A stretch of 64,000 nucleotides of DNA from Albula goreensis. Its lineage: Eukaryota > Chordata > Actinopteri > Albuliformes > Albulidae. Both the position numbers and the translations under genes were made by a program. The stretch's first letter is position 1; each line of letters starts with the position of its first letter. Positions 24,193 to 34,760 of this stretch are shown piece after piece. The notes below the pieces were generated by a model. That model was not told where the DNA came from and made no database searches. It saw only the letters and a program-made list of their open reading frames with translations. Location of the stretch: positions 10,084,384-10,148,383 of the forward strand of contig CM040753.1 of assembly GCA_022829145.1 (NCBI GenBank). The letters run 5' to 3'.

Positions 24193-25433
24193 GAGAGAAA
24201 CATGAAAGCAGTCTTCCTTTATGGATCAAAAAGATCACACAGGACTACTTTAAAAAGATAGAGGCTGTACTCTTCTTTCCTCGCCACTGCTTTAATGACT
24301 TTCCCTCTGTCACATATTCAGTGTGACCAGTTTGTCAGTCACATATTAAGTATGAATGTTCTGTTAAACAAATTAGTTTCATTTTAGCCCACCAAAACTG
24401 GACAAGAATGTACCTCAACAAGAGATTATGTATTCTGGTTTTAAAGAAAATATGCAGAATAACAGGTTGGGAAACTTTACTTATAGTGATATAATGAATG
24501 CAAAAAGTTGCTGGTTGGATATACATATTTTATTGTTGATTGTTCATGACAATCAATGATATTTTTTTAAAATTTAATTTATTATTTTTTTTTAAATGTT
24601 GCAAACATTTGCAACTGCCATGGCACAGACACAGCATTGATTGAAAAGCCTACTTGACTCATCTTGACATTTTTAGTTGTATATCACATTCTGTAGTTTG
24701 AAATGGTGTTGTTCAGTAATGCAAGTTCAAGAATTGATACACCAGTGAATGTATGACAATTTCACTGATTACAATTCCTAAAACAATTACACATGGTGTG
24801 ACTTTCTATATTACATATGGCAGCTGTCCTATTTGTAAAATTACTGGGCAAATGAGAGGATGTTACTTTTCCAACTTGGTCCATGAACTCCTACAACACC
24901 ATTCTCTGCTTTCATTTTATGTGTATGTCTTTGAGTAAAATCATCGCGTAAGCCTGGCTGGAATGAGCTTTTAAATATGAAACCCTCATTTGCATGTGAT
25001 GTCTCCTTTTCTCAGGCCCCTGGAGGGTTTTTGCTTATTTAGTCTTCCTGCTCGGATAAATGGAAATGGAGACAACCTTGCGGGAAAATGGCACCTCAAT
25101 GACTCAGCATCGTTAAGCAGCTCCCATGATACTTCACTCCAGCTTTCAGTGTGCGGCTGTCACTGGGCTCCCAATGAAACCCCCCACAGACACAGCTGTC
25201 GATTAGAAATCTTTCCTGTCACCTTTACATTTTTGCAGTTTACACGGCCTTAGAATCTTCAGACTCAGTTTTTTCAAACAATTTCCCATCAGTCGCCATG
25301 ACATAGAAAAAAGAGAAGTTAGAAGGAGAAAAAGGCAGAGTAAAAACTGTCTCACCAAGAATGGTCTGAATAATTCAAATGTCCCACAGGATACAGAGCA
25401 CACAGGATGAGGCACAGACATTTAATGTATGTA
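24193..25433. other. Unassigned non-coding stretch
   Basis: AT-rich sequence up to the Tc1-type insertion. A slightly GC-richer patch (about 25010-25250) has an 87-codon open frame without recognisable features. No gene supported. Confidence 0.35.
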
Positions 25434-25649
25434 CAGTGCCTATCATAAGTATTCACCCCCTTGGATGTTTTAGCCTTTTATTGCTTTCATAAATCAATGA
25501 TGGTCAATAAAATTTGGCTTTTTTCACACAAAAATTTATTGGAAAAAACTCTTTAATGTCAAAGTGAAAACAGAGTTCTACAAAGTAATGTTAATGAAAC
25601 AAAATTATATAAAGAAATATAAATGTTTGAATAAATATTCACCCCTTTT
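25434..25649 (+). repeat. Left terminal inverted repeat of the Tc1-like element
   Basis: Complementary to 26843-27058. It starts CAGTGCCTATCATAAGTATT. The outer direct repeat (TAAGTATTCACCCCCTT) begins near 25447 and the inner copy (TAAATATTCACCCCTTTT) near 25632. In related IR/DR elements these are the transposase binding sites. Over the first 185 bases I count about four differences from the right end; the inner 30 bases are more diverged. Confidence 0.93.
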
Positions 25650-25825
25650 AAATTTAATGGTCTAATTCAATAGAGGTACATCCAATTGGTTCAAATAGTT
25701 TCACAATTAGTGAATTGAAGATCACCTGAGTGATGTGGGTGTGTCTCATGTGATTGAGGTATAAAACACCTGTGTCGGAAGGGTCCAGAGACTGGTTGAT
25801 CACTATTCCTGGCTACCATTACACC

Positions 25826-26839
25826 ATGAAGACAGAAGAACACTCCAAGCAACTCAGGGAAAGGGTCATTGAAAAGTACAATTCAGGGATGGATACCAAA
25901 AATTCCCAAGGCATTGAACATCCCCGGAGTTCAGTGAAATCAATCATCAAGAAATGGAAGGAATATGGCACATGTGTGAATCTGCATAGATCAGGCCGCC
26001 CTCGTAAACTGAGTGACCGTGCACGTAGGAAACTAGTGAGAGAAGCCACCAAGACCCCTACGACTACTCTGAAGGAGTTACAAGCTTCAGCTGCTGAGAT
26101 GGGAAAGACTGTGCATATAGCAACTACTGCCCGGGTTCTTCACCGGTCAAAGCTTTATGGGAGAGTGGCAATTAGAAAGCCACTGTTGAAGAAAATTCAT
26201 ATTAGATCTTGACTAGAGTTTGCCAAAAGGCATGTGGAAGACTTCATGGTTAAGTGGAAGAAGATTCTTTGGTCTGATGAGACCAAAATTGAGCTTTTTG
26301 TCCATCAGACAAGACGTTATGTTTGGCAGAAAACAAACACTGCACATCACCAAAAACACACCATCCCCACTGTGAAGCATGGTGGTGGCAGCATCATGCT
26401 GTGGGGATGTTTCTCAGCAGCCGACCCTGGAAGGCTTGCAAAGATAGAGGGCAGAGTGAATGCTGCAAAATACACCGAAATCCTGGAGGACAATCTTATT
26501 CAGTCTGCAAGAGAACTATGGCTTGGGAGAAGATTTATTTTCCAGCAAGACAATGATCCAAAAATACTGCAAAACTACACAGGAATGGTTTAAAAAGAAC
26601 CAGGTAAATGTTCTGGAGTGGCGAGTCAAAGCCCAGACCTTAATCCTATAGAGAATTTGTGGCTGGACTTGAAAGGGGCTGTTCATGCTCGATACCCGTG
26701 CAACCTGACAGAGCTTGAGCAGTTTTGCAAAGAAGAATGGAGCAAAATTGCAGTGTGCAGATGTACAAGACTGATTGAGACTTATCCACACAGATTCAGT
26801 GCTGTGATTGCAGCCAAAGGTGCATCTACTAAATACTGA
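25826..26839 (+). pseudogene. Tc1-like transposase, decayed
   Basis: Would encode a DD34E transposase of about 337 residues (family usually about 340), cutting and pasting its own element. The chosen start is the ATG opening MKTEEHSKQLRERV, where relatives begin. Seen in order: an N-terminal helix-turn-helix region; the GRPRK AT-hook/nuclear-localisation motif at residues 57-61; WSDETK with the first catalytic Asp at about residue 151 (26276); FQQDNDPK with the second Asp (codon 26549); and SPDLNPIENLW with the catalytic Glu (codon 26651). The copy ends at ASTKY-stop. It is broken by an in-frame TGA at 26210-26212, probably from CGA by CpG decay. A net two-base loss lies near 26560-26575 and a one-base loss near 26625. 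The losses sum to three, so the tail returns to the starting frame. The segment after residue 21 also looks altered relative to relatives. Confidence 0.93.
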
Positions 26840-26842
26840 CTT

Positions 26843-27058
26843 GAAGGGGGTGAATAATTATGCAAACAATTCTTTTTCTTTATATAGTTTTGTTTCATTA
26901 ACATTACTTTGTAGAAATCTGTTTTCATTTTGACATTAAAGAGTTTTTTCCAATAAATTTTTGTGTGAAAAAAGCCAAATTTTATTGACCATCATTGATT
27001 TATGAAAGCAATAAAAGGGTAAAACATCCAAGGGGGTGAATACTTATGATAGGCACTG
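26843..27058 (-). repeat. Right terminal inverted repeat of the Tc1-like element
   Basis: Mirror of 25434-25649. The inner direct repeat (AAGGGGGTGAATAATTAT) starts a few bases after the transposase stop, and the outer one (AAGGGGGTGAATACTTATGA) lies near 27030-27049. It ends GGCACTG before the TA duplication. Confidence 0.93.
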
Positions 27059-27060
27059 TA

Positions 27061-30000
27061 TATTGGAACAATGGGGGATATTTTGATTTGACTTACATAT
27101 ACCTGCATCATGTTTTCAGTGTAGACTTTCATAAACAATTATTATGATAACATTAATTATTATAGTTAATATTATTGTTATTATTATTTTTATTACTTTT
27201 ACTGGAATTTTCAGGTCTTAAGGTCCCTACAATTTGTACTTTTTTTCCACAAAAAAATCTGCTGCAACTTGTAGTGTATTGGCATGACAAGCCTTCTGTT
27301 AAGTGGAAATCTTTTTATACTACATGTGCTGCCTGTGGGTTTAGATTTAAACTGATCGTTGCTCAAGTTCTTTAAGAATAATGCTCTTTTTATATTAAAA
27401 TCATCACTTCTATACAAATGGGGCATTTTTATTTTCCTCTAAAGAGTGATACACATAATAAAATACTTCTCCATTTGGATGTTCATGCTTTATAGTTCCT
27501 CCATGTGCATTTTGCAGAACAGCATATCTAATAAAAATATATAGTGTAGCAAATCTCGTCAATTCAGAATGCTTATTCTTCCCATTGTACACACAATACC
27601 ATGCTATTATTTATTTTTCTAAGAAAAATATAATATAATATATAATATAAAATCAATTCCAAATATCTAGATGTGTGCAAATTCTCAAGGTGTTAATGGC
27701 AGATTGAGTTTAAATGGCAGTGCACACAGACTACATGAAAGCATGCAGTAGGAAACATGAAATTATACAATAAAAGGGTGAGGGAAAAAGATATCCTTGT
27801 AAATAATGGATTTGTGCTTTGGGCAGAGGCACAGGCAGTGTCCCCATTTTTGTAGAAAATTTCCTGATCAGAATAGACAGTTCTCTAAGCTCTGCCTTGG
27901 CCGGATGAATTGCAATCCATCATCTGCTGTCAAGGAATAGGGATTTCGCTATGATTCTTGTTCTGCAACATGGCAATGATCTAGAGCATACCACTAAACT
28001 GTAAAAAGGGAGTTGGGACACATGAGGCCAGCTGTCAGCCACTGAATAGATCCCTCAGAGCCAAGACCTCAGCATTATTGAATGTGTGCAGTGCAGAATC
28101 CTCCTGGCTTTAGGGTTCTTTAGATTAATGACAAGGCTACACTGAGAAGATCTGGGCAGAGTGATGAGAGGGAGGATTCACTAGAAGAGGAAAAGGAACC
28201 ACGAGTCCTATTCCTGTTCTGTTCAATATTTAACAATGGATACTTTACAGTAGAAGAAATCACAGCTGACCCGTTTTACTTTCCATTAGCATTTGTTAAC
28301 ATGTGCTATTAGAGAGATGCATGTGGCCCTCTGCATTGCCATCTGTAAAGGGCTCTGTATATATGGACAATATGTTTCTCCACGTTTTGTGCTTCAGCAG
28401 CCCACAGAGATGGTGAGATACAATACCTCCAAATGCAGATGATCTGACTTTTGTTATCAAGCTTTTTCATTGGTTGGACAATTCTGTGAACAGAGAAGTA
28501 GGACAGGACATCAGGATAAGAGGGTGAGAAGAAAACAAGCTGAAAAAATTATTAAGAATAATTATTATTGATCTGCATCTGAGCACAACCAATGCATTTG
28601 GTTTCATGCATTTCTTGGCAGTCATATCCTTCCCTGCTGAACAGCCAATAAACTCATTTTGCATGGTATTCCAACATATTCCAAAGCATTTGAATCACGT
28701 TCCAAACTGTGACAACATCTCAGATACCAAGAAATACATGTACACAGGAAGAACCTCATTCAAGCCATACCGATCTGTATCAAGAAAGGCACAGTCAAGC
28801 GAGCCCTGTCAATAAAAGATTATGTTTAACGCAGTCCCATCACGGTATCATTACTCTGACACTCCAAATGGACAAAAGAAGGAGATTTTATTTATTCAAA
28901 AGAATTTTTCACATTGTATGTGCTATTTTAATTTCCTTACATTTCATATCAAACACCCATGACACAGACCAGTGATTACAGCCTGGGTGGCTAGCAAAGC
29001 CTTACAGTGTCTTTGGAAGTCTTTTCATAGTGTCTAGTATCATGCATCCGGTATTATAAAGAATGGTGAATTACATGAAAAATGTCTGTTGTCCTGTAGG
29101 TGAATTCATTTCAGGCAGTATGAGGTTTCCCCTCATCTTGTTAAAGCGCTCTCATGCTTTTATAAAATAGCGCTGAGTTACTCTTGAGCACACCCTTGAA
29201 GCCCATTATTGTTTACGACAGTATTTCAAGGCTTACGTTTTAAACGGCCCTGCCAGTGGATGAGAAACATGTTGTTTGAAACAATTTGGCTGTTGTTTCT
29301 TTATTCACTCATAAAGCTATGGGCTGCTCAGCTATTTTAAATACAAGTACACTTTCTTTGTATTGTAACGCCATCCAAAATTGCCTTCAGAGTATTGAAT
29401 GCATATGTCCATAATAGTTACATTTCTTGGAGGGTAAGGCAATAATCCTCATGTGTTTCTATTTTATGCTTTATTAGTGTTTGGATTATACTGAAATTAA
29501 TATACAATCAATGGTCTTTCAATATCGATGATAAACCATTACTGAAATGAATGAATTTGCCTGTTTGTTTTTGATGAAGGTTACATAATATACATATACA
29601 TGATTCATTCATTTCATTAAAAAAACAGCAACTTAAAAACTAAATATTTTAAAGTCGTTTTCATTTATTTGATGCATATATTTATGTGTATGAATTTTAA
29701 ACAATCATTTTCTAACTTCTTCAATTTCTTGTCCTGAAAGCTGGGTCTCACCCTAAGGTGATTTGATTTTGCTGTCTTTTTTGTTATAACCATAATCGCT
29801 GGAATAATGCTGATGGCTTCTCATCTTCAATAGCTTAATAACTCTCAAGTCACATCATAAGTTTGAGGCTGTCTTTCTCCCTCTTTAGATTGTCTCACTG
29901 TGCTGTCTCAGAAAGGAGAAATGTGGGGAAATGTTGCTTCTGCCGGCTGAACTCCAGTTGACTGCTGTGATAAAATTGTTTCAGCCAGAGGTTGGATTCT

Positions 30001-30959
30001 GCAGGGATAATTTGTATTTTCATGCATGTATCTGTTTGCCCCACCGATGTCAGTACAGTTCTGGATATGAATTAAGCTGAGGTGCGTAACTACTAAGAAA
30101 ACAAACTCAGGATTCAGCCCATACTTCCCCTTTGATATTGATATCCAAACAAAATTTGAAAACAGAAATAATTATGAGTTTTAAATGACCCTCTGTTACA
30201 GTTTCACAGTGACAGAAAAGGAAGACTAATAAAGGAAGTTACTATGACCGCTACTTGATTGCAATCTGGATGAGACATAATTTGGAAGTTGTAGGCAAAA
30301 GGCTCTGATTGAAACAGTATTCTAACCATGACTAACAATACTCTGCAACTGCAATCATTTCCTCTGTGCTGCAGAATCATTTTTGTTTATGTGTTAAGTT
30401 AGCCAATTCAGATTAATTAAACTTGACCTCACATTTCCTCTGGGAGATTGGTAGGGAGTGAGCAACACATATCCACACACTTGTAATTCAGGTTCGCTCA
30501 AGCAAAAACTGTCAAAACAGTACTGAATCCGACAGGGACACATGGCTCATTAGACAGTGAGCTGATGTGTTATGGGCCTGTCTGTAATCAGGTTTATAAT
30601 TCAACATGAATTACAAGCTTATGCAGATAAATACAACTGTGTCATTTACCTCCAATTCAAGCCAGACAAAGAGACCCTTGAAACTATTCTTCTCAATCAG
30701 TTATTTTTTAATTTGTTTAAATAACTCTTTCTAGGTAGTAATCAGTAATAAATTACAATGAGTTTGTATATGGTGAAAATAACAACACAATACTTTGATT
30801 AGATGACTTATAATTATATTCAAATGAAGCAACAATTTATTGAGCTTCAGGAAAAATAGCAATGGCTCATAGCTAACTCTTATTCCATTAAGTTTACAAA
30901 GGGCAATTAAGAGTCTCTAACAAAAGTCATACATTTTCTCAGAAGACTAGGTTTTTTTT
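27061..30959. other. Unassigned non-coding stretch
   Basis: AT-rich sequence with an ATAATATA-rich patch near 27627-27650. Open frames are all under 90 codons and unrecognised. A patch at about 29740-30060 is less AT-rich and contains a pyrimidine tract plus AG near 29889, but no supportable exon. Confidence 0.35.
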
Positions 30960-31060
30960 CTAAGGCCTCATTAGTAATCACAGCTTAATTAATGTAATTA
31001 GTAAAACACATAGCAATCTTGTCTTCATTAAAGCTTGAAAGATGGATTATTCTAACATCT
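30960..31060. promoter_or_regulatory. Cluster of homeodomain-type core sites
   Basis: Within 100 bases lie TTAATTAA (30986-30993), TAATTA (30995-31000), several ATTAGTAA/TAGTAAAA strings and CATTAAAG. Such density is typical of conserved developmental enhancers, but TAAT cores are also common by chance in AT-rich DNA. Weak call. Confidence 0.2.
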
Positions 31061-34000
31061 TAAAAATGTTAAAATGGGAGTTTTACATCACAACTCATTC
31101 TCATGAAATCTGATAGATCTTTTGTATTTTTAAGGCTGTTCCTTAGAAAGAATACTTGCTGATTGAACTAATACCGCTCTTAAACTTTAAACTTTGAGTT
31201 GGAATTTGAGCAAGGGTTTGAGTGAGATGACACAGATCACTGAACACTGACCATGCAAAGTCCTGAAGCCACAGGTAAATACCCATACAGGCAGTAACCA
31301 AACCTGCAGGGCAACACGCACTTATAATTTGTGAGCCATGATTTAGAAACCAGACATAGGTGGAGAATTCCAGTAAAGAAAATAGGAGAGATCTGATTTC
31401 CTCAAGCATATGAGTTCCAAATGCTGTCTCTCGGCAGAAGCTTTTACAGGCAGGTTAAAATGAAATGCAACGAAGACGCAGCTGTTCTTTGCCAACGCAG
31501 CCACACAGGGTTATCACTTGTCCCTCATCTTGTTGAGTTTATATTTATCAGTCATGTTAAATGTCAGTGAATGTGTTTCTGATTGGTAACGGTTCTTATC
31601 CATGGGGTGGATCTTCTGTTTTCAAAATGGGGCATACTGCAATGACAATGTCTTCCTCTGCAATGAATGGATAGCAAAGGGTCAGTCTATGCCCAGACAT
31701 TTGAAATCTATTGAGCGAAGTATCAGGCAAACACTTGTAAAGGGATGGGCATTGTGCATGTTTCTCAAAGAATATCCAGTGTAAAGGTAATCCAGTTTTA
31801 CTCTCTTTTTTCAATGCAGGATACAAGGACCTTTTTGTTAATTAATTCCTTGTGGGCAAAGCTCTTTTGCTGCACTAAGCATTTAGATAATCAAAGTAGA
31901 ACCCTTGATCTCCATGACCTCACTAAAAAGGGCCGCCCACCCCCTATCCCCTGTCTCCTCCAAAGTAGCTGGGATTACCTGCGCTGTGTCAAAGCCATTG
32001 AGATATCCACACTTTACATTAGCTGCACATTTCAATTGCCCTCGCAATACGCACTGAGTGCTGATTACAGTAATAATCACTGGGGTCCACACATGGCTTC
32101 ATTTAATAGCTATTCATTTAGACAATGTCTCAATCCACACAGGAACGTCTGTTTAGCATTACAGTAGCAATAAATACAAAACAACATAACCCTTGCCTGT
32201 ATGGATGTATGTATGTATGACAGAAATCAAGTGCCCTCGTTATAAGTTAACATAGAAGATTTGAATTTCTACTGGCTTCTTTTGCCTGTCATGTCACCAT
32301 GGATTGCCAGTTACAGTACAAAAGGAAGAACGATACTCCAAAGATACTACACAATATGATAACATCACAGTTGGCCTGTCTTGTGTATCAATATAAAAAC
32401 CCATACAAAAACTGGGTTTAAGTTGATTACTTTCTCCTAAAATTTTTATTTTTCCTCTTCATTTAATAAGAATTATAAAACTATTATGTTAAAAATTAGA
32501 AACAGCTAACAAGAAAAATAACAGGGAAATTAAACTTAAAAACAGGAGTGGTATAAAAACAGGAGTAAATGGATGAACCGATTAAAGTCTGGAGATGAAG
32601 AATTTTGTCACATATTATTGATCCTTTGAGAGTGAATCTTAGCCTCTCAAGTTTCCAATCATTTTTGCTTTGCTACTTTACAAGTTAAAAGAGGGAATCT
32701 GGTCCTCTCATTGAGAAACAGAAGGCACCAGGGCCCAAATCCAGACCTGTGCTTAAATTAATTTTCTGCATAATTCACCACTGAAAGAGTGAAAGACTTA
32801 CACAGTTAACACACTTAATCCAAGGTCTGGATTTGGGCTGAGATCAATAAGGCATGAAACCATAAAACATTGTGTTGATGTATTGATGAATTGTGGCAAA
32901 TGGTATGCAACCAAAAACAGTAGCGATGTTAGATTGTAGGATTACAGGTGCAAAATATTTGATTTTCATATCATTGTTTTTTTTTCAAATAAATTCTGAT
33001 TTTTTTTTTCAACAAAATAGTGAAAAGAGTCATAATTAGAGGATTATTGTCCCCTCACAATGAGCTTATTAAAATACAGCTCTATGGCTAGTTTCAAAGC
33101 CTGGGCAAAGCTTTCATGTCTGGGCCACATTTTTCATTTTTTTTCCCTTGGGCACACGGCTGATGCCTTCAAACTGGACTGAAAACCAAGCTGTCAGATG
33201 TGTCTTGAACACTTCAAGAATGACTTGAAACCACTCTCTGGACTGACTGACAGGCATCAATGCATACAATTTCATGTGTCTGTAATTAAGATTGTGTGTG
33301 TGTACTACATATATATACATACTGTACATGAACCATGTGTTTGGAGTGCTTACATACACGCAAACGCACACAGTGACAGGATGCAGAGCTATATGATCAC
33401 AGGGGATGTATGCATGGAAATCTGAGACTGACTCAGGATCAGAGGCTATCTAAAACCTGTGGAAGTCGACCACAGGACACAGATTGGGTAATATCTCAGA
33501 AAGGACTCATTATCAAACTAACCTGCTTCCTGTGCTACCAAGGCACATGTTAAAGGCCATACATTGTTACATACCTATTCATAGGAAAATGATAATTATT
33601 GTACCATACATACATTTGTCCAAGACTAAATAAAACATGTTTTGTCTCTTTGATTCAGGGCATTTTTATTTCACAAAATACAGGCAAAATAATTTTCTTT
33701 GAGTTTTTTTTTTTTTAATGTATGTTCATTTTGACATAGAATGGCATGACCTTCATGAGACCTTCAAGTGTTTTGATTGAGTCCCAGTGTTCAACAATGC
33801 TATTTAGAACAGCTTTACCAATTGAGCAGTGCTGTACAACCTGTGAAAACACAGTTTTGCTAACCAAATGAAAAAAAAATCTCAATACAGTACACTAAGG
33901 CAAAGTTCATCCTTCATATTTTGACATATGCAGTACTCACTGGTATAAATTTGTCCTGCTAATGTACTGACTGTTCGGGCTTTCTGTCCCAGGTCATATT

Positions 34001-34514
34001 TGTATATCAATGTATGGTTTCAATCCATATATCCTGGTATAATATTTGACCCTGTGGGACATCTAAGCTTGTACACTTCCTCTGTGCACTTTACTGTAAG
34101 CCTGTGAAAGATCTGACCTACTGGGTATTCAGTTACTCATTTCTATGGCTATAGTGATTGATCTATATTTGATGTGCTTGTTGGTGGCCGCCAGAGTCCA
34201 AAAGGAATTTATCATTTCAATGGTTCGATCAAATGGGTCAATTCAAGTGCTGCCAAGGCTGTAGCGGCTGCAATATGTTCTTTTTTTTTAACAATTTTCA
34301 CACCCTATTGTGTTATTTTCCCCATTAATTCAAAATCTGATGCAGTTCCTGCCAAAGTGTCTTGCAACCCACTTTAATGTGCCCAACAACTCAAGACTTA
34401 CTAATTGACGTAGTTCAATTACTTTAATTGGGTCACCCCCATTGTTAATTGAGAAATCCTCTTTGTAAAAGAAGTCCTGTCCTTGAGTCTCACTACCTGT
34501 CACTTACATCTTTA
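31061..34514. other. Unassigned non-coding stretch
   Basis: Holds the longest plain open frame of the window (31745-32167, plus strand, 140 codons). It has a splice-acceptor-like tract ending TCAATGCAG at 31819 inside it, but the product resembles no family I know. A GTATG microsatellite patch lies near 32203-32220 and a run of Ts at 33714-33726. No gene called. Confidence 0.35.
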
Positions 34515-34760
34515 GGAGGTCTATTCAGACCCACGTCAACGCGACTTAAGCACTTTCTTCATCCACTGCGCACCTTTTCAGTGTCTGTTCGTATTCTGAC
34601 CTTAAAACTTTATGCATGCTAGGAAACTTATGCGTTTGGGGTGGAGATTTGTAGAAATGGTGGCGATTCTCATTAAAATACCCTCTATGTGGATTCAGAC
34701 TTTAACTTAAGTGGATTTCCAGAATGTGTATCCTACGCACATCACAACCCTGTATTAAGT
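34515..34760. repeat. Possible decayed DNA-transposon remnant
   Basis: ATTCAGACC-like strings recur at 34523-34531, 34593-34601 and 34693-34701, and CpGs cluster (CACGTCAACGCGACTTAAG, TGCGCACC, CCTACGCAC) in an otherwise CpG-poor window. ACTTAAG follows two of the three copies. This hints at a decayed non-autonomous element, but no terminal repeats or target duplication could be fixed. Confidence 0.25.

Larger units (their letters stand above)
25434..27058 (+). mobile_element. Tc1-like DNA transposon, nearly complete, inactive
   Basis: A 1,625-bp element bounded by CAGTGCC...GGCACTG and flanked on both sides by TA, the target duplication of Tc1/mariner elements (25432-25433 and 27059-27060). 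Inverted repeats of about 216 bp surround a single transposase gene. Each inverted repeat has an outer and an inner copy of a TATTCACCCCCTT-type direct repeat, which is the IR/DR arrangement of many fish Tc1 elements. The two ends differ at only a handful of positions, so the insertion is fairly recent, yet the transposase is disabled. The full length with both ends intact suggests it could have been mobilised in trans by an active relative. The exact subfamily was not determined. Confidence 0.95.

Noticed and set aside
31962-31980. Alu-like string AAGTAGCTGGGATTAC
   Set aside because: Match of about 16 bases only, no Alu context, and Alu elements are confined to primates, which does not fit the fish-type repeats here.
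31745-32167. 140-codon plus-strand open frame with internal acceptor-like site
   Set aside because: No recognisable family, no matching donor with a supportable reading frame; the length is within chance for 64 kb.
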